The translations under genes were made by a program, and so were the position numbers. The notes beneath the pieces are model-generated. The model was not told where the DNA came from. It was given only the letters and a program-made list of their open reading frames with translations, and did no database searches. Positions 33,053 to 40,917 of a stretch of 64,000 nt of DNA are shown here, piece after piece. Source of the stretch: Pseudomonas yamanorum (GTDB lineage Bacteria > Pseudomonadota > Gammaproteobacteria > Pseudomonadales > Pseudomonadaceae). The stretch is taken from contig NZ_LT629793.1 in assembly GCF_900105735.1 (NCBI RefSeq), forward strand, positions 5,146,001-5,210,000, read 5' to 3'. Positions within the stretch are counted from its first letter, which is position 1; every line of letters begins with the position of its first letter.

Positions 33053-33410
33053 GGGGGGTTGTCTCCACATTCTATATTTATTTGGGCACCATCACGGTGC
33101 CCACCGTTCCGTCCTGAAGCACTTACAACAGGCCAAGGGCCTGGCATAACAACTTCGGGACAGGAGGAAGGGAGCTGTTCGCGCCGCTTCCATGCCGAAG
33201 TCTTCGGTACAAGCTTGGGGCTCTTTACCGTATTCCTGGTGGGTGACTGCTTCGTACTGCAACACCCGTACCGTTTCTGCCTGATCGGGGCTAAAAACGG
33301 CTGCCATCCGCGTGCGCGGTTTGGTCTTCTGAAAAAGGCTTAAGTTCAACCAAACAGGAGCAAGAAAGAACTTGAGTTTCTTGTCTGATTTGTGTTTGGT
33401 CTTTTCGCTC

Positions 33411-33434
33411 AAAAACCCTACATGTAGGGTTTTT
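33411..33434. promoter_or_regulatory. Perfect palindrome with flanking A/T runs
   Basis: AAAAACCCTACA and TGTAGGGTTTTT are exact reverse complements, 24 bases in total. It could be a bidirectional terminator or an operator; the absence of a loop favours an operator or a cruciform-prone site. Confidence 0.4.
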
Positions 33435-33487
33435 TTGGCGACGACCTACAAGATAATGCGTTTTCGGGGGTATGGCAACGCACTACC

Positions 33488-33508
33488 TGTGGATAACGCT
33501 GTGGGTAA
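33488..33508 (-). promoter_or_regulatory. DnaA box pair upstream of nrdA
   Basis: Reverse complement of TTATCCACA is exact at 33488-33496; a second copy at 33500-33508 reads TTACCCACA (one mismatch). They are 12 bases apart. In E. coli DnaA controls nrdAB, so the same link is plausible. Confidence 0.6.
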
Positions 33509-33781
33509 AATGTGTATGAAACGTGGAACAGGCGTGTAGGCCGCAGTACTGCTGCATCGCGCCGTTTGTCACCGAATATTCCGAGGTAAAAACATCCGGT
33601 TGGATTTTTGCGGGCGCGAACCCTATCACAAAAAAACACGATGTCCGAACGCATTTGCGCGCTTGTGCCAGAGGGCTGGCCCGTTGCTACAATCGGCCCG
33701 GATACACGCTGTGTTATGCACCCCCAACATGACAAAAATACGGGGGGCATCTTCCTTTCTATATGGACATCGAGGTCACCC

Positions 33782-34507
33782 GTGGAGCATGAAGCCTGGC
33801 AGGTATTGATTATCGAGGACGACGAGCGATTGGCCGAGTTGACCCGTGACTATCTGGAGAGCAACGGCCTGCGGGTGTCGGTGGAGGGTAACGGGGCCCT
33901 GGCGGCCGCGCGGATCATTGCCGAACAGCCGGACCTGGTAATCCTCGACCTGATGTTGCCCGGCGAAGACGGCCTGAGCATTTGCCGCAAGGTGCGCGAG
34001 GACTACGACGGGGTGATCCTGATGCTGACTGCGCGCACCGACGACATGGACCAGGTGCTGGGCCTGGACATGGGCGCCGACGACTACGTGTGCAAACCCG
34101 TACGCCCGCGTCTGTTGCTGGCACGCATCCAGGCCCTGCTGCGGCGCAGCGAAAGCGTTGAACCGGCCATCCCCGAAAAACAGCGGCGCCTGCAATTCGG
34201 CCCGCTGGTGGTGGACAACGCCCTGCGTGAAGCCTGGTTGCACGACGGTGGCATTGAACTGACCAGCGCCGAATTCGACCTGCTGTGGCTGCTGGTGGCG
34301 AATGCCGGCCGGATCCTGTCCCGGGAAGAAATCTTCACTGCCTTGCGCGGTATTGGCTACGACGGCCAGGACCGCTCCATCGACGTGCGCATCTCGCGGA
34401 TCCGCCCGAAAATCGGCGACGACCCGATCCACCCGCGCCTGATCAAGACCATTCGCAGCAAAGGCTACCTGTTCGTCCCCGAAGCCGCTGCTGAACTTAC
34501 GCCGTGA
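33782..34507 (+). CDS. OmpR-family response regulator
   Basis: 241 residues. Receiver domain with the acidic pair IIEDDER, phospho-acceptor Asp in LVILDLMLPGEDG, Lys in YVCKPV; winged-helix DNA-binding domain with DRSIDVRISRIRPKIGDDPI and TIRSKGYLFVP. Resembles the RstA-like regulator next to nrdA in P. aeruginosa. GTG 33782 is chosen because GAGGTCACCC precedes it; a longer frame from 33608 has no site. The kinase gene starts within its stop codon (GTGA). Confidence 0.92.
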   Translation: MEHEAWQVLIIEDDERLAELTRDYLESNGLRVSVEGNGALAAARIIAEQPDLVILDLMLPGEDGLSICRKVREDYDGVILMLTARTDDMDQVLGLDMGADDYVCKPVRPRLLLARIQALLRRSESVEPAIPEKQRRLQFGPLVVDNALREAWLHDGGIELTSAEFDLLWLLVANAGRILSREEIFTALRGIGYDGQDRSIDVRISRIRPKIGDDPIHPRLIKTIRSKGYLFVPEAAAELTP

Positions 34508-36120
34508 ACTCGATCTTCCTGCGCATCTACGGCGGCATGTGCGCGGCGCTGATTCTGGTGGCGTTGCTCGGCGTACTGGCCCTGCACCTGCTCAATGAAG
34601 TGCGCAGCGGCCAGTACCGCGAGCGCCTGGCCCATGGCACCTTCGCGCTGATGGGCGACAACCTGCAACCCATGAGCGCCATCGAACGCCGCCGCGCCCT
34701 GGCAGTGTGGGAGCGCTTGCTGGGCATCCCGCTGGAATTGCAGACCGTGGCCGAGGCGCATCTGGACCTGAGCCAGCGCACCCGACTGCAACGCGGCCAG
34801 GTGTTGGTGGAGCAAACCGGCCCCCACGCGGCCAGGGTGCTGCGGTTGGTCAGCGATCAGGAGCAACTGTTACTCACCGGCGAAGTCCAGCAAATCAGCG
34901 AACAACTGGCCCGCGCGACCATTTACCTGCTGGCCGATGAGCTGGTGCGTTTCCCGGTGGCCGAGCAACCGCAAAAACTTGCGGACCTGAAAGAGGCCAA
35001 GGGCTTTGGTTTCGAGATGCACTTGGTGATGCTCGATCAGGCGGACATGGACCAGGACCAGCGCCGCCGCGTGTCCGAGGGCGATACGGTGATGGCCCTG
35101 GGCAAGGGCGGTGATTCGATCCGGGTGTTTGCCGGGATGGTCGGCACGCCGTGGGTCTTGGAAATCGGCCCGCTGTACCAGATGAACCCGTACCCGCCGC
35201 AGTGGCTGATCCTGATCGCGTTGATCAGCCTGACCCTCATCGGCTTGATCGTCTATTTACTGGTGCGCCAACTGGAGCGGCGCTTGAGTGGCCTGGAAGC
35301 TGCCGCCACGCGCATCGCCAAGGGCAGCCTGGAAGTACGGGTGCCGGCCCGGGGGGCCGATTCGGTGGGGCGCCTGGCGGCGGCGTTTAATGGCATGGCC
35401 GAACACCTGCAACGTCTGTTGGCGATCCAGCGCGAACTGGTGCGCGCGGTATCTCATGAGTTGCGCACCCCGGTGGCGCGCCTGCGGTTCGGTCTGGAGA
35501 TGATTGGCGACGCGGCCACGCCTGAAGCGCGGCGCAAGTACATGGAAGGCATGGACAGCGACATCCAGGACCTTGACGGCCTGGTAGATGAAATGCTGAC
35601 TTATGCGCGACTGGAGCAGGGTTCGCCGGCACTGAATTTCCAGCGGGTCGACCTCAGCGCGTTGCTTGATCAGGTGATTGATGAGCTGTCGCCGCTGCGC
35701 CCGGAAATCAACGTGGCGCGGGGCATCTGCCTGTCCTCTGCCCATTGGGATGATGCGTGGGTGGAGGCCGAACCGCGTTACCTGCATCGAGCGCTGCAAA
35801 ACCTGGTGAGCAACGCCATGCGCCATGCCCAGGGGAGGGTGCTGATCAGTTACCAGGTGGGTCAGGTGCGTTGCCGCATCGACGTGGAAGACGACGGCCC
35901 GGGCGTACCGGAAAGCGCCTGGGAGCGGATCTTCACCCCGTTCCTGCGCCTGGATGACAGCCGTACTCGCGCGTCGGGTGGGCACGGGTTGGGATTGTCG
36001 ATTGTGCGGCGGATCATTTATTGGCACGGCGGCCGGGCGTTGATCAGCAAGAGCAACAACCTGGGTGGCGCGTGTTTCAGTCTGAGTTGGCCACGGGACC
36101 AAGAGAAACCCCGCCCGTAG
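34504..36120 (+). CDS. Sensor histidine kinase, partner of 33782 regulator
   Basis: 538 residues: N-terminal membrane helix (about 8-30), periplasmic sensor region with no named fold (about 30-235), second membrane helix (about 238-262), HAMP, dimerisation domain with phospho-acceptor His in RAVSHELRTPVARL, ATPase domain with NLVSNAMRHA and GHGLGLSIVRRI. The GTG start overlaps the regulator stop by 4 bases, so the two are co-translated. The signal is unknown. The last codon and TAG lie in the inverted repeat 36117-36228. Confidence 0.92.
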   Translation: MNSIFLRIYGGMCAALILVALLGVLALHLLNEVRSGQYRERLAHGTFALMGDNLQPMSAIERRRALAVWERLLGIPLELQTVAEAHLDLSQRTRLQRGQVLVEQTGPHAARVLRLVSDQEQLLLTGEVQQISEQLARATIYLLADELVRFPVAEQPQKLADLKEAKGFGFEMHLVMLDQADMDQDQRRRVSEGDTVMALGKGGDSIRVFAGMVGTPWVLEIGPLYQMNPYPPQWLILIALISLTLIGLIVYLLVRQLERRLSGLEAAATRIAKGSLEVRVPARGADSVGRLAAAFNGMAEHLQRLLAIQRELVRAVSHELRTPVARLRFGLEMIGDAATPEARRKYMEGMDSDIQDLDGLVDEMLTYARLEQGSPALNFQRVDLSALLDQVIDELSPLRPEINVARGICLSSAHWDDAWVEAEPRYLHRALQNLVSNAMRHAQGRVLISYQVGQVRCRIDVEDDGPGVPESAWERIFTPFLRLDDSRTRASGGHGLGLSIVRRIIYWHGGRALISKSNNLGGACFSLSWPRDQEKPRP

Positions 36121-36228
36121 CAGCTGTCGAGCCCTGGCGAGGCTGCGTTGGCCCCAACTCGGTTTCGCGCCTGGCTCTACATCGGCGGCGCTCCCGACGC
36201 AGCCTCGCTAAGGCTCGACAGCTGCTAC
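36117..36228. repeat. Long inverted repeat (REPIN/MITE-like) spanning two stop codons
   Basis: GTAGCAGCTGTCGAGCC (36117-36133) and its exact complement at 36212-36228, plus an inner CGAGGCTGCG/CGCAGCCTCG pair. It supplies the TAG of the kinase gene on the left and the last codons and TAG of the transferase gene on the right. Unlike the TGTGGGAGC family, it has a separate core. Confidence 0.9.
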
Positions 36229-36933
36229 GGCCACCAGGGTCAATAATTGCCCGTCATCCACCGCAAACTGCGCCTCCAGCTCCTTGCCATGGCACCACTC
36301 TGCCGACAGGTCTGTCAGCAACCGCAGCCGCGCATGGCCGGTATCCGACCATTCCAGCAACTCGGCATGCTCAAAATAGAAGCGCTTCTGCACGATCGGG
36401 TAGAGCGCCTTGAACAGGCTCTCTTTGGCCGAAAACGTCAGCGTCACCAGTTGCGCGATCTGCTCTCGCGGGCCGGCGCCCATGCGCTGCAATTCATCCG
36501 GTGTCAGGATTTCCCCGGCCAGGCGCTCCGCGCGCTCCAGGGTCAGCAGGTTCTCCAGGTCCATCCCCAGCCCGCGCCATTGTGTCTTGTGGGCGACGAT
36601 GGCTGCCGCGTGGCCGGTGCTGTGGGTGATCGAGCCGCTGATATGGGCAGGCCAGATCGGCGCGCGGTCCTCGCCGATCGCCGGCACGCAATCCAGCCCG
36701 TCCAACTGTTGCAAGGCCGCGCGGGCACACAGGCGACCGGCCAGAAACTCCGCCTGGCGCTTGGCCACCGACCGCTGGATGCTCGCGGGCGGCGACACGG
36801 CGCTGCGCTGGAAGTCGCCGATGGCCAGCAGCGCCGGGTCAAAACGGGTGCTCAGCAAGACCGTGCCGGGCAAGGCAACGGGCAGCGGCCAATGGGCATC
36901 AAGTGGGGTGCAGCAGGCGGGTAGGGAATTCAT
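36208..36933 (-). CDS. pcpS: 4'-phosphopantetheinyl transferase (Sfp/EntD type, PcpS-like)
   Basis: 241 residues. Moves 4'-phosphopantetheine from CoA onto carrier proteins of fatty acid and siderophore synthesis. The family signature is visible as GMDLEN (Mg-binding Asp and Glu) and TFSAKESLFKALYPIV (Lys-Glu-Ser). PcpS of P. aeruginosa lies in the same nrdA-phoPQ neighbourhood. The C-terminal VAVAAVEP comes from the inverted repeat 36117-36228, so the natural end of the enzyme may have been altered by insertion. Confidence 0.93.
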   Translation of the reverse strand: MNSLPACCTPLDAHWPLPVALPGTVLLSTRFDPALLAIGDFQRSAVSPPASIQRSVAKRQAEFLAGRLCARAALQQLDGLDCVPAIGEDRAPIWPAHISGSITHSTGHAAAIVAHKTQWRGLGMDLENLLTLERAERLAGEILTPDELQRMGAGPREQIAQLVTLTFSAKESLFKALYPIVQKRFYFEHAELLEWSDTGHARLRLLTDLSAEWCHGKELEAQFAVDDGQLLTLVAVAAVEP

Positions 36934-37019
36934 GCCAGGTATTTTGCCGAGTTGGAGGGCCGCTGGATAGCCTGGGGCGGGGGATACGTAAATAACTCTT
37001 TACACAGTAGCCGGCCTCG

Positions 37020-37058
37020 GTTCAGCCCAGGTTCAGAGAGTGTTCAGGGGGAGTTCAG
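37020..37058 (+). promoter_or_regulatory. Four tandem PhoP boxes
   Basis: GTTCAG at 37020-37025, 37031-37036, 37042-37047 and 37053-37058, each separated by exactly 5 bases. The Pseudomonas PhoP site is a direct repeat GTTCAG-N5-GTTCAG; TAGTCT at 37070-37075 fits the -10 element 11 bases downstream. Confidence 0.9.
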
Positions 37059-37112
37059 CGGGGGCTGCGTAGTCTGGCCCCGTACCCAAAGCCAAAGCGT
37101 ATGAGGTAGACC

Positions 37113-37421
37113 ATGACTGCGATCAAGAAGCTGATGTTGGCGTTAACCATGCTCAGCGCCACTGCTGGCGTCCAGGCCTCTGATGCCAGCTTCGCGGGGT
37201 TCTCCAAAGAGAAGAGCAAAAAGCCCTACAGCCTTCTCCAGCGGGTGAGCTTCGAGGATGCCGGCGAACAGGCGGCTCCGTGGGGCCAGTCCCTGGGCCA
37301 GCACACGCCGCAGTCGGACTATCGCGTGGGCAATGAAAACCTGTCAGGTCACTTCAACGGCAGTAAACTGCGCCAGCAAGACCTGCAAGGCCGCTATGAT
37401 ATACCCCAGTTGGAAAGTTGA
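37113..37421 (+). CDS. Exported small protein ahead of phoPQ, 102 residues
   Basis: A signal peptide (MTAIKKLMLALTMLSATAG, cut after VQA near residue 22) precedes a polar 80-residue mature part rich in Gln and Ser. Unrecognised. It holds the position of oprH in P. aeruginosa but is not an outer-membrane barrel. It lies 55 bases downstream of the four PhoP boxes and 18 bases before phoP, so it is probably the first gene of the magnesium-responsive operon. A periplasmic modulator of PhoQ or a stress protein are options. Confidence 0.8.
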   Translation: MTAIKKLMLALTMLSATAGVQASDASFAGFSKEKSKKPYSLLQRVSFEDAGEQAAPWGQSLGQHTPQSDYRVGNENLSGHFNGSKLRQQDLQGRYDIPQLES

Positions 37422-37439
37422 TTTGCCTTGGAGAGCTTT

Positions 37440-38117
37440 ATGAAATTGCTGGTTGTCGAAGATGAGGCGTTGCTGCGTCATCACCTGTTGACCCGCCTCA
37501 CCGACAGCGGTCACGTGGTCGAGGCCGTCGCCAACGCCGAAGAGGCGCTGTACCAGACCGGGCAATTCAACCACGACCTGGCGATCATCGACCTGGGCCT
37601 GCCCGGTATGGGCGGCCTGGACCTGATCCGCCAACTGCGCGCCCAGGCCAAAACGTTCCCGATCCTGATCCTGACCGCTCGCGGCAACTGGCAGGACAAG
37701 GTCGAAGGCCTGGCTGCGGGTGCCGACGACTATGTGGTCAAGCCGTTCCAGTTCGAAGAGCTGGAAGCGCGGATGAACGCACTGCTGCGCCGCTCCAGCG
37801 GTTTCACCCAGTCGACCATCGTCGCCGGGCCCTTGCTGCTGGACCTCAATCGCAAGCAGGCGTCCCTCGACGAACAGCCGCTGGCGCTGACCGCCTACGA
37901 ATACCGCATCCTCGAATATCTCATGCGTCACCATCAACAGGTGGTTGCCAAGGACCGCCTGATGGAACAGCTCTACCCCGATGACGACGAGCGCGATCCG
38001 AACGTCATCGAAGTGCTGGTAGGCCGCCTGCGCCGCAAGCTGGAAGGCCCGGCGGGGTTCAAGCCGATCGACACCGTGCGCGGTCTGGGCTACCTGTTTA
38101 ATGAGCGCTGCCGTTGA
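37440..38117 (+). CDS. phoP: Response regulator PhoP
   Basis: 225 residues. OmpR-type regulator for low Mg2+ and cationic peptides: acidic pair in VVEDEALL, phospho-acceptor Asp in LAIIDLGLPGMGG, Lys in YVVKPFQFEE, winged helix with ERDPNVIEVLVGRLRRKLEG. The start at 37440 has GGAG six bases upstream; four extra codons in the open frame have no site. The stop overlaps the phoQ TTG start. Confidence 0.95.
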   Translation: MKLLVVEDEALLRHHLLTRLTDSGHVVEAVANAEEALYQTGQFNHDLAIIDLGLPGMGGLDLIRQLRAQAKTFPILILTARGNWQDKVEGLAAGADDYVVKPFQFEELEARMNALLRRSSGFTQSTIVAGPLLLDLNRKQASLDEQPLALTAYEYRILEYLMRHHQQVVAKDRLMEQLYPDDDERDPNVIEVLVGRLRRKLEGPAGFKPIDTVRGLGYLFNERCR

Positions 38118-39460
38118 TTCGCTCGTTACGTGTGCGTTTGATGCTCGCGGCCACCACTCTGGCCGTGCTGTTTATGCTGGCCTTGTTGCCCGCCATGCAG
38201 GGCGCCTTCAGCCTGGCTCTGCAGGACTCCATCGAGCAGCGCCTGGCGTCGGATGTCACCACGCTGATTTCGGCGGCCCGGGTTGAAAACAATCGCCTGT
38301 TGATGCCTGCGCAGTTGCCGGATGAGCGCTTCAACCTCACCGACAGCCGTTTGCTGGGCTACATCTATGACCGCGAAGGCCATCTGGTCTGGCGTTCGCG
38401 CGCGACCCAGGAAGAGAACATCAACTACAAACCGCGCTATGACGGGCGCGGCAACGAGTTTGCGCGGATCCGCGAGGCCAACGGCCAGGAATTTTTTGTC
38501 TACGACGTCGAGGTCAAGCTGCTGGGCGGCAAGAGTGCGGCGTTCAGTATCGTCGCCCTGCAACCGGTGCGCGAATACCAACTGACCCTCGAAGGCCTGC
38601 GGGAAAACCTCTACCTAGGCTTCGGCGCCGCCTTGCTGGTGCTGCTGACCCTGTTGTGGCTGGGCCTGACCTGGGGCCTGCAAGCGCTGCGGCGGCTGAG
38701 CCAGGAACTGGATGAAATCGAAGGCGGCACCCGGGAAAGTCTCAGTGAACAACATCCTCGCGAACTTTTGCGTCTGACCGGCTCCCTCAACCGTCTGCTC
38801 CACAGTGAGCGTGAGCAACGCACCCGTTACCGCGACTCCCTGGATGACCTGGCCCACAGCCTGAAAACCCCGCTGGCGGTGCTGCAAGGCGTGAGCGAAG
38901 ACATGGCCCAGCGCCCCGAAGATCGCGACCAGGCCTGGGTGCTGCAATCGCAGATCGAGCGCATGAGCCAGCAGATCAGCTACCAATTGCAGCGCGCCAG
39001 CCTGCGTAAAAGCGGCCTGGTGCGTCACCAGGTGCGGCTGGAACCGGTGCTGCAAAGCCTGTGCGACACGCTGGACAAGGTTTACCGCGATAAGGGTGTG
39101 AAGGTCGCCTTTGAACTGCCGGAAGAATGCGACGTGCCCATTGAGAAGGGGGCCTTGCTGGAGCTGCTCGGCAACCTGCTGGAAAACGCCTATCGCCTGT
39201 GCCTGAGCGAAGTGCGCATCACCTTGCAGGAAAGCCTGGAAGGCACCGAACTGTGCATTGAAGACGACGGCCCCGGCGTGCCACCGGACCAGCGTGCGCG
39301 CATCCTGCAACGGGGCGAACGCCTGGACCGCCAGCATCCGGGGCAGGGCATTGGCCTGGCGGTGGTCAAGGACATCATTGAAAGCTACGGCGCACGGTTG
39401 ACCCTTGGGGATTCACCGCTGGGTGGCGCGGCGTTCAAGATCCACTTTCCGGCCGTGTGA
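38114..39460 (+). CDS. phoQ: Sensor kinase PhoQ
   Basis: 448 residues from a TTG that overlaps the phoP stop. Membrane helices near 9-29 and about 168-190 flank a periplasmic PhoQ-type sensor domain; the catalytic part has LDDLAHSLKTPLAVLQ (phospho-His), NLLENAYRLC and a GQGIGLAVVKDI ATP lid. Detects divalent cations and antimicrobial peptides. No gene follows on the same strand; a REPIN lies just after. Confidence 0.95.
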   Translation: MIRSLRVRLMLAATTLAVLFMLALLPAMQGAFSLALQDSIEQRLASDVTTLISAARVENNRLLMPAQLPDERFNLTDSRLLGYIYDREGHLVWRSRATQEENINYKPRYDGRGNEFARIREANGQEFFVYDVEVKLLGGKSAAFSIVALQPVREYQLTLEGLRENLYLGFGAALLVLLTLLWLGLTWGLQALRRLSQELDEIEGGTRESLSEQHPRELLRLTGSLNRLLHSEREQRTRYRDSLDDLAHSLKTPLAVLQGVSEDMAQRPEDRDQAWVLQSQIERMSQQISYQLQRASLRKSGLVRHQVRLEPVLQSLCDTLDKVYRDKGVKVAFELPEECDVPIEKGALLELLGNLLENAYRLCLSEVRITLQESLEGTELCIEDDGPGVPPDQRARILQRGERLDRQHPGQGIGLAVVKDIIESYGARLTLGDSPLGGAAFKIHFPAV

Positions 39461-39476
39461 TCTTTATGGCTGCACC

Positions 39477-39563
39477 GGCCTCATCGCAGGCAAGCCAGCT
39501 CCCACATTGTGACTGTGTTCACAAATCAAACTGTGGGAGCCGGGCTTGCCCGCGATGAGGCTG
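39477..39563. repeat. REPIN-type inverted repeat pair
   Basis: Left arm CATCGCAGGCAAGCCAGC-TCCCACA and right arm TGTGGGAGC-CGGGCTTGCCCGCGATG form a long imperfect hairpin between phoQ and the AraC gene. Confidence 0.85.
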
Positions 39564-39580
39564 GTACTGGCAACGCTTAT

Positions 39581-40579
39581 CTAACTCTCTTGTGCTCTGT
39601 AGGCCCCCGGCGTCAGCCCGGTCCATTTCTTGAACGCCCGATGAAACGCCGACGGCTCGGAAAACCCCAGCTGCTCGGCGATCTCCTGCAACGACAAATC
39701 CGCCCGCCCCAAATGGTAAATCGCAATGTCCCGGCGTAATTCATCCTTGAGCGCCTGAAAGCTGGTGCCTTCCTCCCGCAAATGCCGACGCAGGGTCTGC
39801 GGGCTGATATGCAGGTGCTGGGCGACGGCTTCCAGGTCGGGCCACGGCGTGCGGTCGCGGCTCAATAAGCGGCGCAATTGGCTGCTCAGGCTGTCGCCTT
39901 CATCCGGCCGTGACAGCAGGTCGGCCGGTGAGCGTTCAAGGAAGTGCTTGAGGGTGCGTTCGTCCTGCAGCAGCGGCAGGCTCAGGTAGCGACTGGGAAA
40001 TACCAGGCTGCTGGTGGGCGCGGCGAACACCTGTGGGCAGGGGAACAGCAAGTCGTACTCACCGGCGTGGGGCGGCATCGGGTAGCTGAAGGTGGCCTGA
40101 TCCAGGCGGATGCGCTGGCCAATCAGCCAACTGCCGAGGCGATGCCAGATTACCAGCAGGCATTCGCTGAGGAAGTGATCCGGGTCCCACAGCTGCGAGT
40201 CGTCCAGGCTCAAGCGGGCCATTTCCCCTTCACGGGTCAGGCGCCAGCGCGGACCCTGCGGGAATAGGCTATAAAATAATAAGCCGCGTTCCAGAGCCTT
40301 CTCGAGGGTGCGGCAGTGAATCAGCGCGTGGCACATCATGGCGAAGGTGCCGCGCTTGCTCGGGCCTTCGGCGAAACCCAGGTATTCGTCATCCAGCGCC
40401 AGCCACAGCATTTGCAACAGCCGGGTGAATTGCTCCGGGGCGATGCGGGCGCGGGGTTCGCTCAGCAGTTCCGGGGTAATGCCCACTTGCTGCAGCAGGC
40501 CCGAATAGTCGTAGCCGGCTCGACGAGCACCGCCTAGAGCGGCCCGGGCGTAATGACTGGCGATGGTACGTTCACGCAT
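39581..40579 (-). CDS. AraC-family transcriptional regulator
   Basis: 332 residues. The N-terminal ligand domain (Arabinose_bd type, e.g. LDDEYLGFAEGPSKRGTF) is followed by the two-HTH AraC domain (LEAVAQHLHISPQTLRRHL and LQEIAEQLGFSEPSAFHRAF). Divergent from dctA across 338 bases, but the DctA control region itself is classic DctB/DctD type, so its target may be another locus. It ends with GLTPGAYRAQES. Confidence 0.93.
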   Translation of the reverse strand: MRERTIASHYARAALGGARRAGYDYSGLLQQVGITPELLSEPRARIAPEQFTRLLQMLWLALDDEYLGFAEGPSKRGTFAMMCHALIHCRTLEKALERGLLFYSLFPQGPRWRLTREGEMARLSLDDSQLWDPDHFLSECLLVIWHRLGSWLIGQRIRLDQATFSYPMPPHAGEYDLLFPCPQVFAAPTSSLVFPSRYLSLPLLQDERTLKHFLERSPADLLSRPDEGDSLSSQLRRLLSRDRTPWPDLEAVAQHLHISPQTLRRHLREEGTSFQALKDELRRDIAIYHLGRADLSLQEIAEQLGFSEPSAFHRAFKKWTGLTPGAYRAQES

Positions 40580-40634
40580 GAGGGGCCTCGTCCATTGAGT
40601 GGCGGATGTTAGCCATCCTGTGGGGGTGCAACAA

Positions 40635-40689
40635 GGCGGATATCCGCCAAATTGTAGGACGAGATCAGATGAGTAGGCGGAAATCCGCC
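40635..40689 (+). promoter_or_regulatory. DctD enhancer sites upstream of dctA
   Basis: GGCGGATATCCGCC (40635-40648) and GGCGGAAATCCGCC (40676-40689), 41 bases apart, match the core of the rhizobial DctD site (GTGCGGAAATCCGCAC). They lie 95-150 bases before the -12 element. Confidence 0.75.
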
Positions 40690-40768
40690 ACTGTCTGTAG
40701 GCGTTGTCTCAAAATGAAAATCGCCCAAGGGCTGATGTCTAAAGGCCTTCAGCGGTTTTCAGTAAAAG

Positions 40769-40784
40769 TGGCACGACGCTTGCG
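40769..40784 (+). promoter_or_regulatory. Sigma-54 promoter of dctA
   Basis: TGGCACG-ACGC-TTGCG, consensus at every invariant position. Confidence 0.9.
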
Positions 40785-40917
40785 ATAGAGAGCGCAGGGA
40801 GACCGGCCTTGAGCGGGCTCTCAAACAACAAATCCCTCCAGTGCAGGAGGGTTCGCAATTCAAGTGTCGTGGGCAATGGCGGATATTTGCCACACGGGAC
40901 GATTGAGGAACTTTGCA

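Larger units (their letters stand above)
33053..33781. promoter_or_regulatory. Long intergenic region, nrdA leader and divergent promoters
   Basis: 730 bases between nrdA (minus) and the regulator gene (plus). It holds a GGGCACC/GGTGCCC hairpin at 33084-33102 in the nrdA leader, the palindrome AAAAACCCTACATGTAGGG (33411-33429, completed by TTTTT to 33434), and two DnaA-like boxes at 33488-33508. A minus-strand frame at 33092-33412 lacks a convincing ribosome site. I found no NrdR box that matches the consensus well. Confidence 0.5.

Noticed and set aside
30158..33343. 1061-codon plus-strand frame opposite nrdA
   Set aside because: The plus strand only shows the antisense of a well-conserved enzyme; the protein is low in complexity with no known fold.
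33092..33412. 106-codon minus-strand frame in the nrdA leader
   Set aside because: Cys/Arg-rich end and no convincing Shine-Dalgarno; a long untranslated leader seems more likely.
33053..33420. Cobalamin riboswitch upstream of nrdA
   Set aside because: I looked for the conserved B12 box on the minus strand and did not find it.
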